NCBI GenBank assembly: GCA_002431845.1
Contig: DJEH01000009.1
Span: forward strand, 1-48,383
Direction: 5' to 3'
DNA length: 48,383 nucleotides
Origin: Prevotellaceae bacterium UBA5903
GTDB taxonomy: Bacteria > Bacteroidota > Bacteroidia > Bacteroidales > Bacteroidaceae
The position numbers were made by a program, and so were the translations under genes. Of this stretch, positions 1-8,393 are shown piece after piece. The notes under the pieces are model-generated. The model had not been told where the DNA came from and searched no databases. It saw nothing but the letters and a program-made list of their open reading frames with translations. How positions within the stretch are numbered: position 1 is the first letter of the stretch; every line of letters begins with the position of its first letter.

Positions 1-110
1 TGATAGATTGCCGCCTTATTCTATACGATCTTCTTAATCGTAGCAATACGATGTATTCTCTAATGAATGGATATGAAGCCTCTGCTAACAGTAATTATTC
101 CCATCTATAA
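1..110 (+). other. Possible 3' end of an upstream gene
   Basis: Two short open stretches enter from the left edge on the plus strand. One runs from base 3 to a TAA at 108-110 and would overlap the next gene by 44 bp. The other runs from base 2 to a TAA at 35-37, leaving 29 bp before the next start. Either could be the end of another polysaccharide-cluster gene. Too little is visible to choose between them or to name a product. Confidence 0.25.
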
Positions 111-1023
111 CGTCGCGTCCCATTTAGATCGCTGCTTGCAATCTGTACAATCGGGTGGGGTAGAAGCAATGGAAGTATTGCTCATTGACGATGCTTCAAC
201 AGATGAAAGTCTTGCTATTTGTATGAAATGGATAGCGTCTGATAGTCGATTCCACCTTCTGCAGCATACCGCCAATAAGGGATTGAGTGCTGCACGCAAC
301 ACAGGGCTTTCTCATGCACAAGGACAGTATGTATGCTTTGTTGATTCAGACGACTACCTTGATCCATACACATTGCAGCATCAGATACAGTTGCTCTCTA
401 TTCATCCTGAAGTTAGTATAGTAGAATATCCAGTGAGTGTGTACGAGGGAGCTAAGTCTTTTCACTACAATATCACTTTTCCAGAAGAACGACTCCTTAC
501 ATTCTCTGAGTGGTTGGCTCAAGATGGTTGCAGCCATGCTTATGCTTGCAACAAAGTGTTTAAGCGGGAATTATGGAACAACATAAAATTCCCATTGAAT
601 GAATATTTCGAAGATTTACATACGATTCCTTCTGTAATTCATAGTGCGGGGCATATAATGCAAAGCCCATATGGATGCTATCATTATATGTACTATTCCG
701 GTACAATAAGTAGAGTGATAGATCGCCGCCACCTTGAAGATTTGTTGAGAGGGCAGACTCGAGCCTATCAGCTGTTACAAGAATCGTTGGGGGAGAAACA
801 TCCAGCAACTTTGTATTTCTATCTGCAAATGTGCAACATCCAGATCAGTCTGCTGTCGCAGTGTGGCGGAGATTGTGTAATTCCTTACCGCTCAGTATCT
901 TTACGTCGTTTATGTAAACACCCCAAGGTGTCGCACATAATGCTGTTAAAAGCTTTCTTAAACAATCTCGTCGGACCTAAATATATGTGCTTATGGGCCA
1001 AAATGATCAGTCGAAAACGTTGA
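67..1023 (+). CDS. Family 2 glycosyltransferase (GT-A fold)
   Basis: This 318-residue protein transfers a sugar from a nucleotide-sugar donor, probably during cytoplasmic assembly of a capsule, exopolysaccharide or O-antigen. The N-terminal GT2 domain starts with TVIIPIYN (about residues 8-15), followed by LLIDDAS (about 38-44), NKGLSAARNTG and the donor/metal-binding VDSDD (about 93-97). A candidate catalytic acidic pair lies in NEYFEDLHT. The C-terminal third has no recognisable domain and no clear membrane segment. An alternative ATG lies two codons downstream. The gene overlaps the next glycosyltransferase gene by about 30 bp, which indicates coupled expression. Donor and acceptor cannot be told from sequence. 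Confidence 0.9.
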   Translation: MDMKPLLTVIIPIYNVASHLDRCLQSVQSGGVEAMEVLLIDDASTDESLAICMKWIASDSRFHLLQHTANKGLSAARNTGLSHAQGQYVCFVDSDDYLDPYTLQHQIQLLSIHPEVSIVEYPVSVYEGAKSFHYNITFPEERLLTFSEWLAQDGCSHAYACNKVFKRELWNNIKFPLNEYFEDLHTIPSVIHSAGHIMQSPYGCYHYMYYSGTISRVIDRRHLEDLLRGQTRAYQLLQESLGEKHPATLYFYLQMCNIQISLLSQCGGDCVIPYRSVSLRRLCKHPKVSHIMLLKAFLNNLVGPKYMCLWAKMISRKR

Positions 1024-2048
1024 AGAAGATTCCAAGCATAAGTTTCATTGTGCCTGTCTACAATGTTGAGGAGTGCTTGCTATATCGATGTCTTACATCA
1101 ATTGTACGCTCTGCAGCTGTGCTTCCAGACTACGAGATAATTGTCGTAGATGATGGGTCGTCTTCATCTTCTTCAGTAGCCCATGTCGTTAATCGAATGG
1201 AGAGTGTACCCATTCGCCTTGTCAGAAATGAAACAAATCAAGGGTTGAGCACATCGAGGAATACAGCTATAGAACTTTCAGAGAAAGACTACTTGCAATT
1301 TGTCGACGCAGACGATTACTTATTCTCCGATGCAGAGCAACAACTCTTCGATGTGTGTGCCTGGACAAGAGCAGAAGTCGTCACCTTCCGCATGATGCCT
1401 GTAAGTAGTGAAGTAAGTGAAGAGAAAATACTCGACTCTATTCCTACGAGCCAGCCAGGTGGAATAATAGTTTTTGAAGGAACAGGAGCAGATTATGCAG
1501 CTCGTCATAATCTGCGCGCAGCGGCTTGTGCCTATATCTTTCAAAAAAGCGTACTTAAGGACAACTTGCGCTTCACACCAGATATCTTGCGGGAAGATGA
1601 GGAGTTTACTACGCTTCTGTTCCTGCAGGCACAGCATGTTGCTGTTACCTCCTTGATCTGTTACGCCTATTATCAGCGAAGCGGTTCTATCATGCAGAAT
1701 CGTTCTGCTGAGCATGTACAGCGTCTGCTTGATGACGGCATGCTTACGGCTTTGAAACTCTCTTCACTCGCTTGCCGGTATCAGGGAGTACAATCGGCGA
1801 TGCTCCGTAGAAAATCAGCATTGCTCGCTTGCGACTTACTATTCAACATGATGCAATGGCAATCCGTCTATGCAGATTTTAAGAAGTCTTACCTTCGCAT
1901 GAGAGATCGTAACCTGTTCTCTATTAGACTGCCCAAGAGTACGGATGTAAAACATCGAATGTTTCATAGCCTTTGCTCTTCAGTGTGTGGTGCAACGATG
2001 TGTTGGGCTATATATCGTTTATGCTATTTTCTTCGAAGAAGATTGTAA
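993..2048 (+). CDS. Family 2 glycosyltransferase (GT-A fold)
   Basis: This is a second GT2 enzyme of about 351 residues. It has SFIVPVYNVEEC near the N terminus, EIIVVDDGSSSSS, NQGLSTSRNTA and the VDADDYL donor-binding motif. I take the ATG at 993. An in-frame GTG two codons earlier is possible, and both starts lie inside the end of the preceding gene. The overlap and shared family suggest both enzymes act on the same polysaccharide. The C-terminal 60 residues are basic and hydrophobic and may associate with the membrane. A strong intrinsic terminator lies about 150 bp downstream, so this appears to be the last gene of the cluster. Specificity is unknown. Confidence 0.9.
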   Translation: MGQNDQSKTLKKIPSISFIVPVYNVEECLLYRCLTSIVRSAAVLPDYEIIVVDDGSSSSSSVAHVVNRMESVPIRLVRNETNQGLSTSRNTAIELSEKDYLQFVDADDYLFSDAEQQLFDVCAWTRAEVVTFRMMPVSSEVSEEKILDSIPTSQPGGIIVFEGTGADYAARHNLRAAACAYIFQKSVLKDNLRFTPDILREDEEFTTLLFLQAQHVAVTSLICYAYYQRSGSIMQNRSAEHVQRLLDDGMLTALKLSSLACRYQGVQSAMLRRKSALLACDLLFNMMQWQSVYADFKKSYLRMRDRNLFSIRLPKSTDVKHRMFHSLCSSVCGATMCWAIYRLCYFLRRRL

Positions 2049-2125
2049 AACGATAAATGAAGTTTACAATATGACACTGAAAGTAATAAAGAATAGTAAA
2101 ATATGAAAGAATATATCTCTATTTC

Positions 2126-2226
2126 TTGCTTTCATGCTTACAAGCCCGTATCTTTGCAATGTTTTTCATGGTATTAGATTTAAGGTTAGTAAAGATTGGT
2201 TGTCGTGAGACAATCAATTTTTTTTG
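2126..2226 (+). ncRNA. Candidate short RNA between promoter and terminator
   Basis: A Bacteroidota-type promoter (TTG at 2126-2128, 20-bp spacer, TATCTTTG at 2149-2156) is followed about 40 bp later by an intrinsic terminator (2196-2225). A transcript starting near 2162 would be about 60-65 nt. A 24-codon open frame begins at 2159 but runs through the hairpin and T-run, so coding is unlikely. The alternative is a chance promoter match upstream of the glycosyltransferase operon terminator. It occupies the 345-bp gap before dapA, which otherwise holds only the dapA promoter. Confidence 0.35.
2196..2225 (+). terminator. Intrinsic terminator
   Basis: A 9-bp stem TTGGTTGTC/GACAATCAA (one G-U pair) with a GTGA loop is followed by eight T residues at 2218-2225. 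It ends the glycosyltransferase operon and/or the short RNA candidate. Confidence 0.8.
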
Positions 2227-2344
2227 TATATAGGTGTACTCACAAGTGATGAAAAACTTCCGCAATTATTCAATATTACTCATAAGCATAAGAAAGCAAA
2301 AAAACATAAAATTTGTTCTATTGTCAAGATTTATAGTCATTTAC

Positions 2345-2376
2345 TTTGCATATAACATGATTATAGCTTAACTTTG
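2345..2376 (+). promoter_or_regulatory. Promoter of dapA
   Basis: TTTG at 2345-2348, a 20-bp spacer and TAACTTTG at 2369-2376 match the Bacteroidota primary sigma consensus exactly. Transcription would start near 2383, giving a leader of about 10 nt before the ATG at 2394. Confidence 0.75.
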
Positions 2377-2393
2377 CTACAAAATTCTATTAT

Positions 2394-3284
2394 ATGATAA
2401 GAGTAAACCCTTTTAAGGGGCTTGGCATTGCCCTTGTAACCCCTTTCCAAACAGACGGAAGTGTAGACTATAGCCAATTAGAAAATTTGGTAGAAAGCCA
2501 AATAAGTGCTGGCATTGATTTTATATGTGTACTTGGCACCACAGCCGAAACGCCATGCCTAACAGCCGACGAAAAACGTGCCATCATGGACTGCGTAATA
2601 AAGGTAAACAATCATCGTGTGCCTTTGCTATTAGGTGCTGGTGGCAACTGCACAGCAAATGTTATAGATTACCTACAAACAACCAATCTTGATGGCTTTG
2701 AAGGTGTGCTAATCGTTGCACCTTTCTACAACAAACCTTCGCAAGAGGGCTTGTACCAACACTTTGTTGCAGTGGCTCAAAATAGCCCACTCCCTGTGGT
2801 ATTATATAATGTTCCTGGTCGCACGGGAGTAAACATTGAAGCGCAAACCACTCTGCGAATTGCCGAAGCATGTAGCAATGTCGTTGCTATAAAAGAGGCC
2901 TCAGGTCGCATCGGACAGATTGAAGATATTGTTGAAAATGCCCCCGAAGGCTTTGAGGTATTGAGTGGCGACGATGCCATCACCTTTGAGTTGCTCACAA
3001 TTGGTGCTAAGGGTGTTATCTCGGTAGTAGGAAATGCTTATCCACAACAATTTGGCGAGATGGTGCATAAAGCCATTGAGGGAGATTACACCCGCGCCCT
3101 CAACTTGCATCGTTCGCTCAGCACTGCTTTCAAGTTGCTCTCTGTAGATGGCAATCCATCGGGCATAAAATCTTTGCTTGCTATTCAGCACAAAGCAAAC
3201 AATGTTATGCGCCTTCCGCTTGTGCCCGCACGCCAAGAAACCTTTGACAAACTTCAAGCGTTTGACAAAGAGTTTAATCACTAA
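2394..3284 (+). CDS. dapA: 4-hydroxy-tetrahydrodipicolinate synthase
   Basis: DapA condenses pyruvate with aspartate semialdehyde in the cytoplasm, the first committed step of lysine and diaminopimelate synthesis. The 296-residue length is normal for this TIM-barrel aldolase. The Schiff-base lysine is K167 in VVAIKEASG. Y138 in YNVPGRTG and T49-T50 in GTTAETP form the proton relay, and R143 is the usual substrate-binding arginine. It has its own consensus promoter and a strong terminator just downstream, so it is probably monocistronic. Nothing is unusual about the sequence. Related N-acetylneuraminate lyases share the fold, but the TTAET and PGRTG motifs favour DapA. Confidence 0.96.
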   Translation: MIRVNPFKGLGIALVTPFQTDGSVDYSQLENLVESQISAGIDFICVLGTTAETPCLTADEKRAIMDCVIKVNNHRVPLLLGAGGNCTANVIDYLQTTNLDGFEGVLIVAPFYNKPSQEGLYQHFVAVAQNSPLPVVLYNVPGRTGVNIEAQTTLRIAEACSNVVAIKEASGRIGQIEDIVENAPEGFEVLSGDDAITFELLTIGAKGVISVVGNAYPQQFGEMVHKAIEGDYTRALNLHRSLSTAFKLLSVDGNPSGIKSLLAIQHKANNVMRLPLVPARQETFDKLQAFDKEFNH

Positions 3285-3312
3285 AACTTATATACATAAC
3301 AAGATAATATGT

Positions 3313-3359
3313 CCTCTCCTATGGCTATTCCGCACAATGGTCATAGGAGAGGCTTTTTT
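3313..3359 (+). terminator. Intrinsic terminator of dapA
   Basis: An 11-bp perfect stem pairs 3313-3323 with 3342-3352 across an 18-nt loop and is followed by a T-run at 3354-3359. It lies 28 bp after the dapA stop. Confidence 0.85.
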
Positions 3360-3396
3360 ATAAATACAAAGTAGCTCTTCATAATAAGAAATATGC

Positions 3397-3404
3397 TAAT
3401 TTTG
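3397..3404 (+). promoter_or_regulatory. Promoter -7 box of uvrB
   Basis: TAATTTTG at 3397-3404 fits TAnnTTTG, but no good -33 box is visible. It ends only 7 bp before the uvrB ATG, so the transcript would be leaderless or nearly so. Confidence 0.55.
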
Positions 3405-3411
3405 CATTGTT

Positions 3412-5466
3412 ATGAAGAGTTTTGAATTACAATCTAAATACAAACCTACAGGCGATCAGCCCGAGGCTATTAAGCAACTAACAGAAGGCGTACTCAGCGG
3501 TACACCTGCACAAGTGTTGTTGGGCGTAACAGGATCGGGAAAAACGTTTACGGTGGCAAATGTCATTAATAACGTTAATAAACCCACTTTGGTGCTTAGC
3601 CACAACAAGACGCTTGCGGCACAACTATATACCGAATTTAAAAGTTTCTTCCCAAACAATGCGGTAGAATATTACGTATCATACTACGATTATTACCAAC
3701 CCGAGGCTTACATAGCATCCACCGACACCTACATTGAAAAAGATCTTGCCATAAACGAGGACATCGACAAACTGCGTTTGGCAGCAACTTCGGCGTTGCT
3801 CTCGGGTCGCAAAGATGTAATTGTTGTGTCCTCTGTATCGTGTATTTATGGTATGGGCAATCCGGCTGCTTTCTACGAGAATGTAGTGGAACTAAAGGTG
3901 GGCATGACCCTCTCAATGAACACCCTGCTCAACAAATTAGTGTCGAGCCTCTACACACGCAATGATGTTGCACCCAAGGCGGGTAACTTCCGTGTAAAAG
4001 GCGATACTGTGGACATTTATTTGGCTTATGCCGACGAGTTGATACGGGTTTGTTTTTGGGACGATGAGATAGATAGTATTGAGGAAGTAGATGCCATTGT
4101 TGGCACTCGCCTTAACACCTACGACGAGTACAAGGTGTATCCTGCCAACCTTTTCCTTACTTCAAAAGATACGCAAGAACTTGCCATACGCAACATTCAA
4201 GACGACCTTGTAAAACAGATAAACTATTTTGAAGAAATAGGCAAAACGCTCGAGGCCAAAAGACTAAAAGAGCGTGTGGAGTACGACATAGAAATGATTA
4301 GAGAATTGGGACATTGCTCGGGCATCGAAAACTATTCTCGCTATTTTGATGGTCGCGAAGCTGGCACACGTCCGTTCTGTTTGCTCGACTTCTTCCCAAA
4401 AGATTTTCTGATGGTGATAGACGAAAGTCACGTAACTATTCCGCAAATCAGAGCCATGTATGGCGGCGACCGTTCGCGCAAAGAGGCATTGGTAAATTAT
4501 GGGTTCCGACTCCCTGCCGCCATGGACAACCGTCCTTTGAAGTTTGATGAGTTTCACAACCTTGTTAAGCAAGTTATCTACATCAGTGCAACACCTGCCG
4601 ACTACGAGCTTGCCGAAAGCGAAGGCGTTATCGTAGACCAGGTTATACGTCCAACGGGCTTGCTTGATCCGCCTATTGAGGTACGCAACACCGACTATCC
4701 CGTTGATGACCTAATGGAAGAAATCAGAAAAGCCAAAGAACAAGACGAGCGTGTGTTGGTAACAACACTCACAAAACGCATGGCTGAAGAACTTACGGAA
4801 TATTTGCTTAAAAATGGTGTAAACACCGCTTACATTCATAGCGACGTAGACACCTTAGAGCGTGTACAGATAATGGAGGACCTAAGACGCGGCATTTACG
4901 ACGTGCTTGTTGGTGTGAACCTCTTGCGCGAGGGTCTCGACTTGCCCGAGGTTGCACTTGTGGCTATACTCGATGCCGACAAGGAGGGTTTCTTGCGTTC
5001 TACCCGTTCGCTCACGCAAACAGCTGGCCGAGCAGCTCGCAACGTAAATGGGCGAGTTATCATGTATGCCAAAGAGATAACCCAATCCATGCAGCAAACC
5101 ATTGACGAGACCAACCGCCGACGCTGCAAGCAAATAGCCTATAATCAAGCACACCACCTCACACCTAAGCCTATCGTTAAACCTATTGAGAGCAACGAGT
5201 TGGTTGAGATGCAGCGAATGCGCATGAGCGATAAAAACACTGCTCAAAATGCCCCCAAACAACCCTATGGCAAAACTGCCAATTTCAGGCCTATCGAAAC
5301 CACATTGCAAAACGTGGCAGAAGAAACACCTGCCTATGGCAATCATAGCGAAACAATTGAGCAACGCAAAGAACGCTTGCAAAAGGAAATGAAAAAAGCC
5401 GCTGCTGCATTCGACTTTGTACTTGCTGCACAGCTTCGCGACGAGCTTTTAAAACTTGATAAGTAG
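3412..5466 (+). CDS. uvrB: UvrABC excision nuclease subunit B
   Basis: UvrB receives damaged DNA from UvrA, verifies the lesion with a helicase-like ATPase and recruits UvrC for nucleotide excision repair. Walker A is GVTGSGKT (residues 38-45). The lesion-probing beta-hairpin YYVSYYDYYQPEAY lies at about 87-100. The Walker B-type box is VIDESH, and helicase motifs ISATPADYE and AGRAARN follow. The C-terminal UVR domain, which contacts UvrC, lies in the last 40 residues. The 684-residue length is typical. The start MKSFELQSKYKPTGDQP is family-consistent and lies only 7 bp after the -7 box. It appears to be a single-gene transcript. Confidence 0.97.
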   Translation: MKSFELQSKYKPTGDQPEAIKQLTEGVLSGTPAQVLLGVTGSGKTFTVANVINNVNKPTLVLSHNKTLAAQLYTEFKSFFPNNAVEYYVSYYDYYQPEAYIASTDTYIEKDLAINEDIDKLRLAATSALLSGRKDVIVVSSVSCIYGMGNPAAFYENVVELKVGMTLSMNTLLNKLVSSLYTRNDVAPKAGNFRVKGDTVDIYLAYADELIRVCFWDDEIDSIEEVDAIVGTRLNTYDEYKVYPANLFLTSKDTQELAIRNIQDDLVKQINYFEEIGKTLEAKRLKERVEYDIEMIRELGHCSGIENYSRYFDGREAGTRPFCLLDFFPKDFLMVIDESHVTIPQIRAMYGGDRSRKEALVNYGFRLPAAMDNRPLKFDEFHNLVKQVIYISATPADYELAESEGVIVDQVIRPTGLLDPPIEVRNTDYPVDDLMEEIRKAKEQDERVLVTTLTKRMAEELTEYLLKNGVNTAYIHSDVDTLERVQIMEDLRRGIYDVLVGVNLLREGLDLPEVALVAILDADKEGFLRSTRSLTQTAGRAARNVNGRVIMYAKEITQSMQQTIDETNRRRCKQIAYNQAHHLTPKPIVKPIESNELVEMQRMRMSDKNTAQNAPKQPYGKTANFRPIETTLQNVAEETPAYGNHSETIEQRKERLQKEMKKAAAAFDFVLAAQLRDELLKLDK

Positions 5467-5575
5467 AGCGCGGTAGAAAAAAATTCTCCTTCTTATTTTC
5501 GTCTTAGTAGGTGTTTTAATTTATTTCAGAATTTGCGCATATAAAGTTCGCGGTGAAGGCTCAAAAGATAACCCC

Positions 5576-5725
5576 CCAAGGCAAATCCACTGGACACGGC
5601 TTGTTAGGTTGATAACACTCTGTAAGAGTAAAAGATTAAGTCAGCACCATATCAAGGCTTTATCTTTGGCTCTTACAGAGCCCCATCGTTGGTGTTTGTG
5701 TGTGTAACCTATGGAGTTTCCTTGG
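5576..5725 (+). ncRNA. Candidate structured RNA, 6S-RNA-like rod
   Basis: Nested inverted repeats form one long rod. The outer helix pairs 5576-5590 with 5711-5725 (12 of 15 positions). TAGGTT (5605-5610) pairs with AACCTA (5706-5711), giving a slight conflict or junction at 5711. An asymmetric internal loop of about 7 x 25 nt follows. An 11-bp perfect helix pairs 5618-5628 with 5670-5680. An inner helix pairs 5631-5640 with 5658-5667 (9 of 10) under an apical loop of about 17 nt. Closing stem, large internal loop and apical stem is the general 6S RNA layout. No clear promoter is visible and the strand is uncertain. A T8 tract at 5772-5779 could mark a plus-strand end. A mobile-element remnant is the alternative. 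Confidence 0.4.
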
Positions 5726-5768
5726 CTATGGTTGTAGCTTATAGCACAGCACTAAAAGTAATTAGCCC

Positions 5769-5899
5769 CCATTTTTTTTCTCATAAGCACAATAAAAAAA
5801 GAGTGTGTCTACTTTTACAAAACTCCCCCTTGAGTTGTAATTTCAAATCGTCATAAATCCATTTTTTTTGAGCAAAAGTTGTCATGACCCATTTTTTTT
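5769..5899. repeat. Three copies of CCATTTTTTTT
   Basis: CCA followed by eight T residues occurs at 5769-5779, 5859-5869 and 5889-5899. The last two copies lie in a longer imperfect direct repeat of about 30 bp that starts with TCAT at 5851 and 5882. No function is evident. The first copy could act as a T-tract for the structured RNA candidate upstream. Confidence 0.6.
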
Positions 5900-5970
5900 G
5901 AAAAATGAGTGCATTGCGTAACATATTGATAATCAGACGTTTTAATTATTGACAAGGATTGTTCTTTTAC

Positions 5971-6062
5971 AAGGATACGTATCCTTAGGTGCTAAGGATA
6001 CGTGTTCTTAGGTGCTAAGGATACGTATTATAAGCATCTAAGGATACGTATCCTTATACCGT
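5971..6062. repeat. Four 23-bp tandem repeats with a 16-bp palindromic core
   Basis: The core AAGGATACGT begins at 5971, 5994, 6017 and 6040, an exact 23-bp period. Copies 1 and 4 carry the full 16-bp palindrome AAGGATACGTATCCTT, while copies 2 and 3 are degenerate on the right half. The array lies about 265 bp upstream of htpG in an 858-bp gap with no gene. A 23-bp period places the cores on nearly the same helix face, as expected for cooperative operators, but a neutral repeat is equally possible. Confidence 0.85.
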
Positions 6063-6225
6063 TATAACACGTTTATAAGCAGTTTAGGTTTGTTTTTTGA
6101 ATAGAAAACAGCGTATTGTACACTATATTGTTACAGATTTTTGTCTAGATTGAAAGTTCAAAATGTCAAAAATAGTTCACAAATTATAGGAAAAATACGT
6201 CTGCATTAAGTTGATTGTTGGTTCC

Positions 6226-6233
6226 TATTTTTG
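6226..6233 (+). promoter_or_regulatory. Possible promoter -7 box of htpG
   Basis: TATTTTTG at 6226-6233 matches TAnnTTTG about 90 bp before the htpG ATG. No -33 box is seen at the expected distance. A weaker candidate, TACCTTTA at 6289-6296, lies closer. No heat-shock CIRCE-type inverted repeat was seen. Confidence 0.35.
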
Positions 6234-6324
6234 GTATAGAACATTACTTTATCGAAAAATCTGCAAAAATTGGCATACTTTTTGATAGTACCTTTATTGA
6301 AAAAATAAAATTATATATCAAACT

Positions 6325-8379
6325 ATGCAAAAAGGTAATATTGGAATAACCACTGAGAATATCTTTCCAGTGATAAAGAAATTTCTTTATAGCGATCACG
6401 AAATCTTTTTACGCGAATTGGTAAGCAATGCTGTTGATGCCACTCAAAAGCTCAAAACCTATGCCATGAAAGGTGACTTCAAGGGCGAGTTAGGCGATTT
6501 AACGGTACATGTATCTGTTGATAAAGACGCCAAAACAATTACTATCAGCGACCGCGGTATCGGCATGACAGCCGAAGAAATCGACAAATATATCAACCAG
6601 ATAGCCTTTTCGGGTGCTAATGACTTCCTTGAGAAATACAAAGAGGATGCATCCGCTATTATTGGTCACTTTGGTCTTGGTTTCTACTCTGCATTCATGG
6701 TTTCAGACCGCGTAGACATCATCACCCGTAGCTATCGTGAGGGCTCAAAGGGCGTAAAATGGACTTGTGATGGTTCGCCAGCATTCGAAATCGATGATTG
6801 CGAAAAAGCCGATCGTGGTACTGACATCGTGTTGCACGTTTCGGACGATTGTACCGAGTTCCTTGAGAAGAACAAAATTCAAGAACTCTTAACTAAATAC
6901 TGCCGTTTCTTGCCTATAGCCATTGCTTTTGGCAAAAAAACAGAATGGAAAGACGGCAAACAAGTAGACACCGACGAGGACAATATTGTTAATGATACAA
7001 CTCCGCTATGGACCAAGACTCCTTCTACACTAAAAGATGAGGATTACAAGAAGTTCTATCGCGAACTTTATCCTATGTCTGACGAGCCTTTGTTTTGGAT
7101 TCACCTCAACGTAGATTATCCATTCAACCTAACGGGTGTTCTTTACTTCCCACGCATCAAGAGCAATCTTGACATTCACCGCAACAAAATACAACTTTAT
7201 TGCAACCAAGTATTCGTTACCGACCAGGTTGAGAACATTGTGCCCGACTTCTTAACGTTGCTTCATGGCGTAATCGACTCGCCCGACATTCCGCTAAACG
7301 TGAGCCGTAGCTATTTGCAAAGCGATGCCAATGTAAAGAAGATTTCGTCTTACATCACTAAAAAGGTAAGCGACCGCTTGCAATCAATTTTCAAGGCCGA
7401 CCGCAAGGACTTTGAAACTAAGTGGGACGATTTGAAGCTCTTTATACACTATGGCATGCTTTCGGAACAAGACTTCTACGAAAAGGCTAAGTCGTTTGCT
7501 TTGTTCAAGGATGTGGATGGTAAATTCTTTACATACGATGAGTACAAAAAACTCATTACCGATGCTCAAACCGACAAGGACGGTAACCTAATTTACCTTT
7601 ATGCCACCAACAAAGACGAGCAATATAGCTACATTGAAGCCGCCAAAGCTAAAGGCTATAGCGTTTTGCTCTTTGATGGCCAGTTAGACACTGCCATGGT
7701 AAATATGTTGGAACAGAAGTTCGATAAGTCGCGTTTTAGCCGTGTGGATGGCGATGTGATAGACCGCATTATTCAGAAAGATAATGAGGTTAAAAACGAA
7801 CTGAATGCAGCAGATACAGCCTCATTGAGCGGTGTGTTTACAGCCGATTTGCCTACTATGGACAAGGTTCAATTCCATGTAGAAACAGCTTCTATGGGCG
7901 AAAAGTCTATGCCTATTATCATCACCCAAAGCGAATACATGCGTCGTATGAAGGATGCAAGTCGCTATCAACAAGGCATGTCGTTCTACGGCGAAATGCC
8001 CGATATGTACAACCTCGTGCTCAACTCAGACCACCACTTGGTTAAGGAAATTCTCAGCGACATGAAGGCTACTACTGGCAGCAAAATTGAGCCTATTGAG
8101 AACGAGTTGAAGAGCTTACACGAACAACATACATCGCTCGAAACAAGTCAAAAAGACAAAAAGGCTGACGAATTGACAGACGATGACAAAAATGCCATGA
8201 AGCAATGCAACGATGCTATTGCTGCACAAGAAGAGGCCCGCAAAAAGGTGTGGAGCGAATATGCAAAGCAAAATCCTGTGGTAGCTCAACTCATCGACTT
8301 GGCTTTGTTGCAAAATGGTTTGCTGCGTGGTGAAGCCTTGAGCAAGTTTATCAATCGCTCTGTAGATTTAATTAAGTAA
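6325..8379 (+). CDS. htpG: Molecular chaperone HtpG (Hsp90 family)
   Basis: HtpG is the bacterial Hsp90, a cytoplasmic ATP-driven homodimeric chaperone that remodels client proteins with the DnaK system. The GHKL ATPase domain is complete. It has ELVSNAVDA with E31 and N35 (hydrolysis and Mg), SDRGIGM with D76 (adenine contact), and the lid glycine motif GHFGLGFYSAFM (about 114-125). The middle domain carries NLTGVLYFPR and the conserved NVSRSYLQ. The 684 residues exceed the roughly 620 of enterobacterial HtpG. The extra length seems to lie partly in a charged helical stretch near residues 590-655. A long gap precedes the gene and a strong terminator follows it. Confidence 0.97.
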   Translation: MQKGNIGITTENIFPVIKKFLYSDHEIFLRELVSNAVDATQKLKTYAMKGDFKGELGDLTVHVSVDKDAKTITISDRGIGMTAEEIDKYINQIAFSGANDFLEKYKEDASAIIGHFGLGFYSAFMVSDRVDIITRSYREGSKGVKWTCDGSPAFEIDDCEKADRGTDIVLHVSDDCTEFLEKNKIQELLTKYCRFLPIAIAFGKKTEWKDGKQVDTDEDNIVNDTTPLWTKTPSTLKDEDYKKFYRELYPMSDEPLFWIHLNVDYPFNLTGVLYFPRIKSNLDIHRNKIQLYCNQVFVTDQVENIVPDFLTLLHGVIDSPDIPLNVSRSYLQSDANVKKISSYITKKVSDRLQSIFKADRKDFETKWDDLKLFIHYGMLSEQDFYEKAKSFALFKDVDGKFFTYDEYKKLITDAQTDKDGNLIYLYATNKDEQYSYIEAAKAKGYSVLLFDGQLDTAMVNMLEQKFDKSRFSRVDGDVIDRIIQKDNEVKNELNAADTASLSGVFTADLPTMDKVQFHVETASMGEKSMPIIITQSEYMRRMKDASRYQQGMSFYGEMPDMYNLVLNSDHHLVKEILSDMKATTGSKIEPIENELKSLHEQHTSLETSQKDKKADELTDDDKNAMKQCNDAIAAQEEARKKVWSEYAKQNPVVAQLIDLALLQNGLLRGEALSKFINRSVDLIK

Positions 8380-8393
8380 TCACACACTCTTTA

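Noticed and set aside
5971..6062. Considered as a small CRISPR array
   Set aside because: The whole 23-bp unit repeats with no unique spacers, the core is palindromic, and no cas genes are present.
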